A stretch of 64,000 nt of DNA from Roseivirga sp. UBA6052 (GTDB lineage: Bacteria > Bacteroidota > Bacteroidia > Cytophagales > Cyclobacteriaceae): NCBI GenBank assembly GCA_002427755.1, contig DIYO01000001.1:682001-746000 (forward strand), in the 5' to 3' direction. The notes beneath the pieces were generated by a model. It was not told the origin of the DNA. It was given only the letters and a program-made list of their open reading frames with translations, and made no database searches. This document shows, one piece after another, positions 33,988 through 41,728 of this stretch. The position numbers and the translations under genes were made by a program. Numbering within the stretch: position 1 is the stretch's first letter; the number at the start of each line of letters is the position of its first letter.

Positions 33988-34783
33988 ACTTTATGATCAT
34001 ATTAGCAACCTTATTCCAACCCAAGGGACCAATACCAATAACCCCTCGAGCGCTAGTATTTTCTAATGGTGCCCACTCACCAGAGGGTCTCTGAACCAAG
34101 TAGGCTTCATCTACAGCTTGTAGCATAGCTTCATCGTTTTTGCTATCTCCAATGCCATAGGATCTCATTTTACCAAATTCGTTTTCGTAAATGGAAAGGA
34201 GAATCTCAACCGCTTTTCCTTTATCTGTTCTTGAATCGATAACCGTTTCAAACTTAGAACCAGGTATGCTCACTAGACCTTCATTATCAAGTTCAGCATA
34301 ACAGCCTTCCGATAAACGACCAGTGAGAATCGTTTCAGAGAAATCACGTGTCATGGCTCTTCTAGAAGATTTCATATCCAAACCCGTAATGGTTGAGACC
34401 TCTTCAGGTTCCAAATCGCTGTAGTAGGCAAATTTTAGCTGATACTTCTCTCTTTTCTCAGCTAGCGATCTTCTAATGCTATCTACGGATTTACCCAATG
34501 GAATCACTTCGTAGTCATCCGTTAAATAAGAATTAAACGGGTGCTGGGTTTTAAAATATCCCTTTGGAATAAATATGGCTGATCCATTCTCTACAATAAA
34601 TGGATCTTTTATGTCCAGACTCTCCCTGTAAAACTCTTGCTCGTAACGGGTTTTAGAACTACAAAAAATAACGGGTACACCTGCCGATTTTAATTGTTCG
34701 ATCGCATCAATTGACTGTATAAAAGAATACGTTTTTAAATCGAGCAGGGTCCCATCTAAATCTGTGAAAATTACTTTGTTCAT
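33986..34783 (-). CDS. mpgP: mannosyl-3-phosphoglycerate phosphatase
   Basis: 265 residues of the HAD superfamily (Cof type). Motif I is FTDLDGTLLD, motif II VIFCSSKTRYE, and motif IV GIGDSKNDEAML. The cap segment includes GLVSIPGSKFETVIDSRTDK. The enzyme removes phosphate from mannosyl-3-phosphoglycerate to give mannosylglycerate, a compatible solute. Its ATG overlaps the stop of the synthase gene (ATGA, 34780-34783), so both are made from one message. The pairing with the synthase makes this assignment firm. Confidence 0.92.
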   Translation of the reverse strand: MNKVIFTDLDGTLLDLKTYSFIQSIDAIEQLKSAGVPVIFCSSKTRYEQEFYRESLDIKDPFIVENGSAIFIPKGYFKTQHPFNSYLTDDYEVIPLGKSVDSIRRSLAEKREKYQLKFAYYSDLEPEEVSTITGLDMKSSRRAMTRDFSETILTGRLSEGCYAELDNEGLVSIPGSKFETVIDSRTDKGKAVEILLSIYENEFGKMRSYGIGDSKNDEAMLQAVDEAYLVQRPSGEWAPLENTSARGVIGIGPLGWNKVANMIIK

Positions 34784-36087
34784 TTTACCTCTAGTTTGGC
34801 ATGCTCATCCGGTAAATGCGCTTTGGTAAAGACTTTATCTCTGATAAAGCCATTATTTCCATTCAAATAATTGAATTTTCTCACATCCGCTTTTAGATAC
34901 TCAGCGTATGGCTCATTCTTCAATGCTTTCTTGAATTTCACCATATCCACCTTTGTCAAGGCTGGGTAATATCTAATGGTCTCAGGCATTGGTGCTCCTT
35001 CTTCTAGAAGACCTCTAGCATAAAGATCTTCTAGGATTTCTTCTTTAAGATAATCCGGACACATAGGAGATCTATAGATCACCTCCATAGCCTCGCGACT
35101 CATGGATTTTACGTGCTCCTCTCCTTTTACTTCATGCAAGTGTGGGTTACGGCTCTCAATCTGGAAGAATTCTATTCCCTTTTTCATTACATCTTGTGAG
35201 GGAGATTCAATAATTCCTCCGTAACGTTCTAATACATTGATGTAATGATAAGGCTCAATTGAATACCCTGAACTATAATCGATATTCAAGGCTAAATCCA
35301 TGCTCATGGCATGTTCACCAGCATTACCCGTCTTGATTAGTTCGGTACCATAACCTGTATAACTACTTACCAGAGAATTTAAAATCTTATTGGTGTGCTC
35401 TGAAGCTCTCCCCCTTTTGGCGAAGAATAAGCTTGATTCTACCACCTTTGGTTTACTGTGCCACGCAATACGCACCATAGAATAATTTGATTTTGCGCTG
35501 TAGAGTGCTGCGCTATATTCTTGGACATACTCGTAAACCGCACCCGGGAAGTAATTGTCCGAGTCGATGAAACCTATATATTTCTTTCCACACAGGTAAG
35601 CAAGAATAGTACTTAGTATCATACCTTCTGCTTTACCGCTTCTTACTAAACCCTTGTCATCTAAAAGGCATTCGTAACCGGCATCTTTGCAGGCCTTCGC
35701 AATGGCTTTATCTTTTTGATGAACTATGAATAAGTCTTTCTTCATAAACTTATTCATATGCTCAAGGGCATCTTTTTCTATTTGAAAACGGTCTACCGGC
35801 TCTCTTTGGCTGTTCGACACAAGAATTACTGTACAATGATGAGGAATACCTGAAAGCACCCCTTCTAAGAGTTTAATACGCTCATCTTTGATAGGTACAA
35901 CAATAGCCATCTCTTCCTGCACTTCTTGCAAGCTCTCATAAGCGATTCGTGTAATAACTCTTCTGTCTTTAGGTTTTGATTCTAACTCAGAATACTTCAG
36001 TCCGGCATCTAATTCCCAAACTTTCTGTACATCATGTATCTGAATAGGACCAAATCGTTCGACTTCTCTAGGTATTTCAATTCTCAT
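34780..36087 (-). CDS. mpgS: mannosyl-3-phosphoglycerate synthase (GT55)
   Basis: 435 residues, a cytoplasmic GT-A-type glycosyltransferase. It starts MRIEIPREVERFGPIQIHDV and contains AIVVPIKDERIKLLEGVLSG, GLVRSGKAEGMILSTILAYL and the nucleotide-binding segment FIDSDNYFPGAVYEY. It joins GDP-mannose and 3-phosphoglycerate as the first of two steps to mannosylglycerate. The pathway was described in Thermus, Rhodothermus and Pyrococcus, where the solute accumulates in salt or heat stress. The upstream gap shows three TTATTTAAT repeats spaced 40 and 30 bp. Confidence 0.93.
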   Translation of the reverse strand: MRIEIPREVERFGPIQIHDVQKVWELDAGLKYSELESKPKDRRVITRIAYESLQEVQEEMAIVVPIKDERIKLLEGVLSGIPHHCTVILVSNSQREPVDRFQIEKDALEHMNKFMKKDLFIVHQKDKAIAKACKDAGYECLLDDKGLVRSGKAEGMILSTILAYLCGKKYIGFIDSDNYFPGAVYEYVQEYSAALYSAKSNYSMVRIAWHSKPKVVESSLFFAKRGRASEHTNKILNSLVSSYTGYGTELIKTGNAGEHAMSMDLALNIDYSSGYSIEPYHYINVLERYGGIIESPSQDVMKKGIEFFQIESRNPHLHEVKGEEHVKSMSREAMEVIYRSPMCPDYLKEEILEDLYARGLLEEGAPMPETIRYYPALTKVDMVKFKKALKNEPYAEYLKADVRKFNYLNGNNGFIRDKVFTKAHLPDEHAKLEVK

Positions 36088-36125
36088 AACGTAAATCTAT
36101 CTTATTTAGGCTCTTTTTTAAACCA

Positions 36126-36204
36126 TTATTTAATCTATTTACGCAATCGGTTTCTTTTTTAGTATTTATTTAATCTCTATTCATTGTAAATACTGTTATT
36201 TAAT
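36126..36204. repeat. three helically phased TTATTTAAT repeats upstream of mpgS
   Basis: TTATTTAAT occurs at 36126, 36166 and 36196, 40 and 30 bp apart, in the gap between the divergent mpgS gene and a lipoprotein gene. The first two copies extend to TTATTTAATCT. Confidence 0.45.
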
Positions 36205-36318
36205 ACTGAATAAAGAATTATGCATTTGTACATGAATGCGACATTTTAGAATCTTTAACCCTCTTAATGAGCCTACTACCAAAGATTTTATTTATTTCGT
36301 GGCTTGTAAAAACTCGGT

Positions 36319-36843
36319 ATGACCAAAAAGGCATTCTTATTTCTAATTGTAGGCGTTATAGCTCTTTCGGCATGTAACAAAGAAGACATTCCAAAGGAGC
36401 CTTATTATTTTACTTTCTATGTTAAAATCAATAAGAGGATAACAGAGCCTACCATAGTTAATGGCTATCATGGCACGCTAACCGATAGGAATGGAAAGGT
36501 TAAATTGAAAAAGGATTCAATTGATGCGAACATCACACCAGTTGCTCAAAATGACATCCATCTCTATGACGCCACTCATTTTGACAAAATCCAAGAGTTT
36601 GCAATTGAGTCAAGTGGAGTTACTGTATACGATCTTAAGAAGATCAAAAAGGCAGATATCAAACCAAAGTTTGTTGTTACGCCTAACAAATCAGGTTTCT
36701 TCCAATTCGATACCGGAGAGATAGAATATATACCTCTCATTGCAGTAAAAGGTAAAAAAGGCTACTATCCTAAAGGCCTAACCAAATTACCGGCATTAAC
36801 AGGAGAACTAATTAAGATCGACTTAGCCATAGATTACAAATAG
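36319..36843 (+). CDS. lipoprotein of unknown function
   Basis: 174 residues. The N-terminus is a lipoprotein signal (MTKKAFLFLIVGVIALSAC) with lipobox LSAC and NKED after the Cys. The mature part is beta-rich and contains no motif I recognise. It is divergent from mpgS and 23 bp before the helicase gene, so it may share a transcript with the latter. No function can be assigned. Confidence 0.8.
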   Translation: MTKKAFLFLIVGVIALSACNKEDIPKEPYYFTFYVKINKRITEPTIVNGYHGTLTDRNGKVKLKKDSIDANITPVAQNDIHLYDATHFDKIQEFAIESSGVTVYDLKKIKKADIKPKFVVTPNKSGFFQFDTGEIEYIPLIAVKGKKGYYPKGLTKLPALTGELIKIDLAIDYK

Positions 36844-36866
36844 TAATAAACAACTCTTTGACCTAA

Positions 36867-39335
36867 TTGCTTAGATTAGAACAAAGAGAAATCTCATTGA
36901 TTCCAGACCCTGAATACGACAAAGCCCTAGACTGGTTCAACCAAAACAATTGGGAAGCTTACCAATTTCAGAAAGACACTTGGTCTGCCATTCTAAACAA
37001 TAAAAGCGGGCTACTCAATGCCCCTACCGGTAGTGGCAAAACCTATGCAATTTGGCTAGGCTGTGTACTGAAAGCTCTTAATGAACGAAAAAACCACACA
37101 GGGCTTCAGGTCATTTGGGTCACTCCACTTCGCGCCTTAGCAAAAGACATTTCAAGAGCAATGCAAATTGCTTGTGATGGCATGGGCTTAGATTGGGAAG
37201 TAGCCTTGCGAACGGGAGATACTAGCCAGAAAGAGAGAGCAGCACAAAAGAAGAAAATGCCGCAGGCGTTGGTTACAACTCCTGAAAGTATTCACGTACT
37301 CTTAGCGCAGAAAGACGCGCCTAAAACCTTCAAAAATCTTAAGATGGTTGTTGTGGATGAATGGCATGAGTTGGTTGGTGGTAAAAGAGGCGTTCAATTA
37401 GAATTAGCCCTAGCCTATTTCAGGCATTTGAATGACCAACCGATTCAAACTTGGGCTATATCAGCAACCATTGGTAATCTAGAAGAAGCTACAAAAGTAC
37501 TGCTGGGCAATCTATATGAGCAAGCGGCCATTATTCGAGCTCATGTAGATAAGCAAATCGAAATAGAGTCAATTCTCCCGAAATCCGTTAAAGAGCTACC
37601 ATGGTCAGGTCATTTAGGTACTAATATGGTGAAGAGGATCATTCCCATTCTGGAAGAGAACACCTCTACTCTACTCTTCACCAATGTTCGTTCACAAACC
37701 GAGATTTGGTATCAGAAATTGATGGAAGAGTCCATAGACCTAGCAGGCCTTGTCGGAATGCATCATGGAAGCTTAGATATGGAAGTAAGACTCTGGGTAG
37801 AAGAGGCCCTACATGCAGGCAAGCTAAAATGTGTGGTATGTACATCGAGTTTAGACTTAGGCGTTGATTTTAGACCTGTAGACATGGTAATCCAAGTAGG
37901 TGGACCTAAGGGAATAGCGCGTTTCTTTCAGAGAGCCGGCAGAAGCGGACATAGACCTGGCGAAACCAGTAGAATCTACTTCTTACCTACTCACTCCTTA
38001 GAACTCATTGAAGCCGCTGTACTTAAAGAAACCATAGCTAAAAAAGAATTTGAATCGAGACATCCACTAACCCATTGCTACGATGTACTGATCCAATACC
38101 TCATAACCTTGGCGGTTGGCCCTGGCTTTTTCTCAGAAGAAACGTTGAAATATGTACGCTCTAGTAATGCCTATAAAGATCTCACTGATAAGGAATGGGA
38201 TTGGTGCCTAGAATTTATTACTACGGGCGGTAATTCCTTAAGTGCTTACGATGAGTACGCGAAAGTAGAAATAGAAGCTGATGGTAGGTATAAAGTAAAT
38301 AATCGCAGAATTGCCATGCGTCATCGCATGTCAATGGGTACAATTGTGGCCGATCCCACAGTGAAAGTCAAATATGCCAAAGGTACTTACATTGGCACGG
38401 TAGAAGAAACCTTTATCGCTCAACTCAAAGAAGGAGATACCTTTTGGTTTGCAGGAAGAAACCTTGAACTGATCCGGGTGAAGGATATGACAGCTCAAGT
38501 AAAGAATTCAAATAAAACTACAGGCCCTATTCCTCGTTGGGGTGGTGGAAAGGCGTCTTTCACCTCTCTTCTCTCTAACAAAATGAGATTGAAAATCGAA
38601 GAGGCTGCGAATGGAACCTACAAGGGACCCGAGATGGAATGTCTAAAGCCTTTACTCGAAAAACACAGAACACTCTCTCACATACCACAAGCTAATGAGC
38701 TCTTAGTGGAACAAATAAAGTCTGATGAAGGTACACACATCTACTTCTACCCTATGGAAGGAAAATATGTGCATGATGTGCTAGCCGCACTCACTGCCTA
38801 TCGCATTTCTCAAAGTCAGCCCATTACTTTTTCTATGGCCTCGAATGACTATGGTTTCGAAATATTGACTGATCAAGATATTGAAGTCGAAGACTTTTTG
38901 GAGTTAAACATCTTTAGCATGGAGAACTTGATGGATGACATTACGGGAAGCATAAACAACACTGAAATAGCCAAAAGAAATTTCAGGGTAATTGCCTCTA
39001 TCGCAGGCCTCATCTTTCAAGGGTATCCAGGCCAAAACATGACCTTCAAACACCTACAGGCTTCTTCTAGCATGATCTACAAGGTATTTGAAGACTACGA
39101 TCCTGATAATCTCTTATTAAAACAAGCTAACAATGAGGTGCTATCACTCAACTTTGAGAAAGAACGCCTAACAAAAGCTTTAGAAAGAATTAACACGCAG
39201 AAGATCGTAGTGCGCAGGTTACTTCAACCAACCCCTTTCTGCTTCCCTATTATGGTTGACCGACTAAGAGAAAAATTCTCAACGGAGTTGCTCTCCGAAC
39301 GTATTGCAAAAATGCAGTTAGCTTTTGATGAGTAA
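36867..39335 (+). CDS. ligase-associated DEXH-box DNA helicase (Lhr-like)
   Basis: About 822 residues. Helicase motifs are present: NAPTGSGKTYA (Walker A, residues 51-61), VTPLRALAKD (Ia), DEWHEL (motif II with Trp in place of Ala or Ile), AISATIGN (III), CTSSLDLGVDFRPVDMVIQ and FQRAGRSGHRPGE (V-VI). The C-terminal half is the Lhr winged-helix region. The N-terminal match to about 30 residues before Walker A fits the helicase found with a DNA ligase, an exonuclease and the PdeM nuclease. No ATG fits. TTG 36867 is the likely start but uncertain. PdeM is found 6 kb away in this window. Confidence 0.88.
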   Translation: MLRLEQREISLIPDPEYDKALDWFNQNNWEAYQFQKDTWSAILNNKSGLLNAPTGSGKTYAIWLGCVLKALNERKNHTGLQVIWVTPLRALAKDISRAMQIACDGMGLDWEVALRTGDTSQKERAAQKKKMPQALVTTPESIHVLLAQKDAPKTFKNLKMVVVDEWHELVGGKRGVQLELALAYFRHLNDQPIQTWAISATIGNLEEATKVLLGNLYEQAAIIRAHVDKQIEIESILPKSVKELPWSGHLGTNMVKRIIPILEENTSTLLFTNVRSQTEIWYQKLMEESIDLAGLVGMHHGSLDMEVRLWVEEALHAGKLKCVVCTSSLDLGVDFRPVDMVIQVGGPKGIARFFQRAGRSGHRPGETSRIYFLPTHSLELIEAAVLKETIAKKEFESRHPLTHCYDVLIQYLITLAVGPGFFSEETLKYVRSSNAYKDLTDKEWDWCLEFITTGGNSLSAYDEYAKVEIEADGRYKVNNRRIAMRHRMSMGTIVADPTVKVKYAKGTYIGTVEETFIAQLKEGDTFWFAGRNLELIRVKDMTAQVKNSNKTTGPIPRWGGGKASFTSLLSNKMRLKIEEAANGTYKGPEMECLKPLLEKHRTLSHIPQANELLVEQIKSDEGTHIYFYPMEGKYVHDVLAALTAYRISQSQPITFSMASNDYGFEILTDQDIEVEDFLELNIFSMENLMDDITGSINNTEIAKRNFRVIASIAGLIFQGYPGQNMTFKHLQASSSMIYKVFEDYDPDNLLLKQANNEVLSLNFEKERLTKALERINTQKIVVRRLLQPTPFCFPIMVDRLREKFSTELLSERIAKMQLAFDE

Positions 39336-39337
39336 AA

Positions 39338-40552
39338 TCAGAAATCGTTAATAAAGAACGCTGCCAAACGCATGGTCTCATTCCATAAGACTGAAAATTC
39401 TCCTGGGTCAGCATTAATTGAAGCATTAATCACAAAGTCATGTTTCGGAAAAAGCACTAAGAAATTCATGGAACCTTTACTCACTCCTCCATGGTGAATG
39501 ATTTCTATATTCTCATCGAATGCTTGTTCTTCATGATCTTTGTAATGTCTCCAACCTAAGGCATAGGCTTGTTCGTTCATCTCGCCATTATTGAGTAACT
39601 GAGGCTCTGTATATAATTCAAAGATTTCTTTCGAAACAAAAGATGTATCTGTTAGGAATGCATTTCCCAGTTTCACTAAATCAGAAGGTGTAGAGATAAT
39701 GCCTCCACCAGCCCATTTATAAGAAAGGTTCGGTTTAGCACTAAAAGCCCCCAAGGTTCTAAACTTCTTATACTTCTGGTTTTTAGTATCGTAGAAAACG
39801 GTTGAAGGCACTTGATCGTTCACACGATCAGGATAGGTATTCTCCATTCCCAACTGATCAAACAGTTCCTGATCGATGAGTTCTGCAAAATTCGTTTCGG
39901 TTAACTGCTCCAAGTAAGCACTCAGCAAAATGAAATCCATTGAGGTATAGGCATATTCTGTATTGGGTTCATAGTTAAGGTCTACATTATTTAATACACG
40001 CAGTGATTCGGTAGCGCTCTCGAAAGTATGACAGTTACAAAGTGTATAGTACAAACCTCTCATTCTCAATTGATCATAGTCAGCCAAGCCTGCTGTATGG
40101 CTCATCAGGTTACGCGTTGTGTAATCATATGCCTTCTCAGGATAGTTCTCGATCTCTCCATTTAAGTTCTTTTCCAAGTCTATGAGTCCTTTCTGGTGCA
40201 AACGGACAGTGAGCACTGATGTAACCGCTTTTGAAGTACTGCCAATCCTATATTGGGTCTTAACCGTAGCTGGCACTTCTTTCTTAATATCTTCGAATCC
40301 TACCGCTTCTGACCAGATGACTTTTCCCTTATGCCCTACAGCCACTGAGAAAGAAGGGAGCTTTGCATTATTAGGAATGGTCGCGAGGTATTGAGAGGCT
40401 TTTGTTATCTGTCGAGAATATGCCTTTTCTGCTATCCCAACATCATTTGAAACAACCCTATCCTCTCTGAACTTTTTCCAAGCCAAAGGGCTACACCTTG
40501 ATGCCAGAAACAGAATTGTGATAAAAGATAAAAAGAGTAGTATTCTTTTCAT
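39338..40552 (-). CDS. exported serine hydrolase, beta-lactamase/DD-peptidase fold
   Basis: About 404 residues from ATG 40552, chosen because it opens a hydrophobic export signal (MKRILLFLSFITILFLAS). Ten residues upstream another ATG exists. The catalytic SxxK is in RIGSTSKAVTS, the second motif position reads YAYTS instead of the usual YxN, and the third is HHGGVSKGS (HxG). The family includes class C-like beta-lactamases, DD-peptidases and esterases acting in the periplasm. The substrate is unknown. A Cys near residue 20 lies in SRC, a poor lipobox. Confidence 0.85.
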   Translation of the reverse strand: MKRILLFLSFITILFLASRCSPLAWKKFREDRVVSNDVGIAEKAYSRQITKASQYLATIPNNAKLPSFSVAVGHKGKVIWSEAVGFEDIKKEVPATVKTQYRIGSTSKAVTSVLTVRLHQKGLIDLEKNLNGEIENYPEKAYDYTTRNLMSHTAGLADYDQLRMRGLYYTLCNCHTFESATESLRVLNNVDLNYEPNTEYAYTSMDFILLSAYLEQLTETNFAELIDQELFDQLGMENTYPDRVNDQVPSTVFYDTKNQKYKKFRTLGAFSAKPNLSYKWAGGGIISTPSDLVKLGNAFLTDTSFVSKEIFELYTEPQLLNNGEMNEQAYALGWRHYKDHEEQAFDENIEIIHHGGVSKGSMNFLVLFPKHDFVINASINADPGEFSVLWNETMRLAAFFINDF

Positions 40553-40729
40553 TTTGAATGGATGTATTAATGTCTTAGTCAAATAATTTCTGTCGGATAC
40601 ATCGAAAAAACTATGCCAACTTTTCAGAGAAATTATACTCGAAAGTCGAACTAAAGATTCGTTTCAATTTGAAATTCTTATAAAGCGATTAACAATGGCT
40701 TATGGCTTAGATAATTAGGTCTTCCACGT

Positions 40730-40737
40730 TATCTTCG
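40730..40737 (+). promoter_or_regulatory. candidate -7 element of the DUF3817 gene
   Basis: TATCTTCG, one base off TAnnTTTG, followed by CGGC and the ATG at 40742. It mirrors the arrangement at 5300 and implies a nearly leaderless message. Confidence 0.35.
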
Positions 40738-40741
40738 CGGC

Positions 40742-41020
40742 ATGAAATTATTTCGTTGGGTAGCCATTCTAGAAGGTGTGAGTTATTTGTTGTTGTTGGG
40801 AGTCTGTGTACCATTGAAATATGTATTCGATATTCCTGAACCCACATATCCTGTGGGTTTAGCACATGGAGTTCTCTTTGTGGCTTATTGCGGTATGGTG
40901 GTTCTTTGGGCGGGCAAACTCAAATGGACCTTTGGGCAAACCCTATTGGCACTTGGTGCTTCACTTTTGCCTATTGCCCCATTTATAGTTGAAAGAAAGC
41001 TATTGAGAGAGGCAGACTGA
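40742..41020 (+). CDS. DUF3817 small membrane protein
   Basis: 92 residues with about three hydrophobic helices. The sequence LEGVSYLLLLGVCVPLKY, then PEPTYPVGLAHGVLFVAYC, is characteristic of DUF3817 (YdzA-like) integral membrane proteins. The function of the family is unknown. It ends one base before the convergent MarR gene. Confidence 0.85.
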   Translation: MKLFRWVAILEGVSYLLLLGVCVPLKYVFDIPEPTYPVGLAHGVLFVAYCGMVVLWAGKLKWTFGQTLLALGASLLPIAPFIVERKLLREAD

Positions 41021-41021
41021 A

Positions 41022-41633
41022 TCACAAATCATATCTCTCTGCTATATCTTCTTTACTTACGTTCTGATGTAGTTTTCTATGAAATTCTCCTAGTCGCATA
41101 AGCCATTGTGTCATCTGTTTGATTTCATCTTCCTCTAAATCTCCTACAATAAGATTACTCAATTTAGAGGTACTGTGGTTGACTTTAGAGATTAAGTCTT
41201 TTCCTTCACTAGTCAATACAACTCGTCTAACTCTCTTATCGAATGCGTCAATTCTTTCTTCAAGCAACCCCTTTCTTATAAGACGCTTAATCGCTTCGAA
41301 AACTGTGCTATTCTCTTCTGTGCTAACAGCTGCAATCTCATTCTTTGTTGGAAATTCTTTCGCCTTTACCAACTGCAGAATAAAAAAATCATTAAACCCT
41401 TTTATCGGATAGTTTCGAAAAGTAAGCCTTTCCCAAGCTTCAGCATAACCGATCAACATGCCAAAGTAATGGCCAAAAGCACCATTAATTTCAGACAGGT
41501 AAGGTTTGTTGGAAACATTTTGAGCTGGTTTGGATTTACTTGTTAACCAGTTACCAAATCCTCCTAGTGAACCATCTTTCACCTCATTCTCATACAATTC
41601 CCAACTCTTTAAAAGCTCGATGATTTTATCCAT
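41022..41633 (-). CDS. MarR-family transcriptional regulator
   Basis: 203 residues. The winged helix is seen in EIAAVSTEENSTVFEAIKRL followed by IRKGLLEERIDAFDKRVRRV, then VLTSEGKDLI. An extra N-terminal stretch of about 50 residues precedes the usual MarR fold. MarR proteins are dimeric repressors released by small ligands and commonly control a divergent gene. Here the divergent gene is a TonB receptor 95 bp away, and a perfect 10-bp palindrome ACAAATTTGT lies in between. Confidence 0.9.
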   Translation of the reverse strand: MDKIIELLKSWELYENEVKDGSLGGFGNWLTSKSKPAQNVSNKPYLSEINGAFGHYFGMLIGYAEAWERLTFRNYPIKGFNDFFILQLVKAKEFPTKNEIAAVSTEENSTVFEAIKRLIRKGLLEERIDAFDKRVRRVVLTSEGKDLISKVNHSTSKLSNLIVGDLEEDEIKQMTQWLMRLGEFHRKLHQNVSKEDIAERYDL

Positions 41634-41647
41634 ACCATAAATTTAAA

Positions 41648-41657
41648 ACAAATTTGT
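41648..41657. promoter_or_regulatory. candidate MarR operator
   Basis: ACAAATTTGT is a perfect palindrome 15 bp before the MarR start and 71 bp before the TonB receptor start, in an AT-rich shared promoter region. Confidence 0.35.
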
Positions 41658-41728
41658 AATATTTATAAACTATTTAAATCCAATCTTGTTCTTTCATACG
41701 TAATAATGGTCAGAAAACACCAATAACA

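Noticed and set aside
40583..40636. ATAATTTCT and AGAAATTAT inverted repeat upstream of the serine hydrolase gene
   Set aside because: Arms are 36 bp apart in an AT-rich region with no other support.
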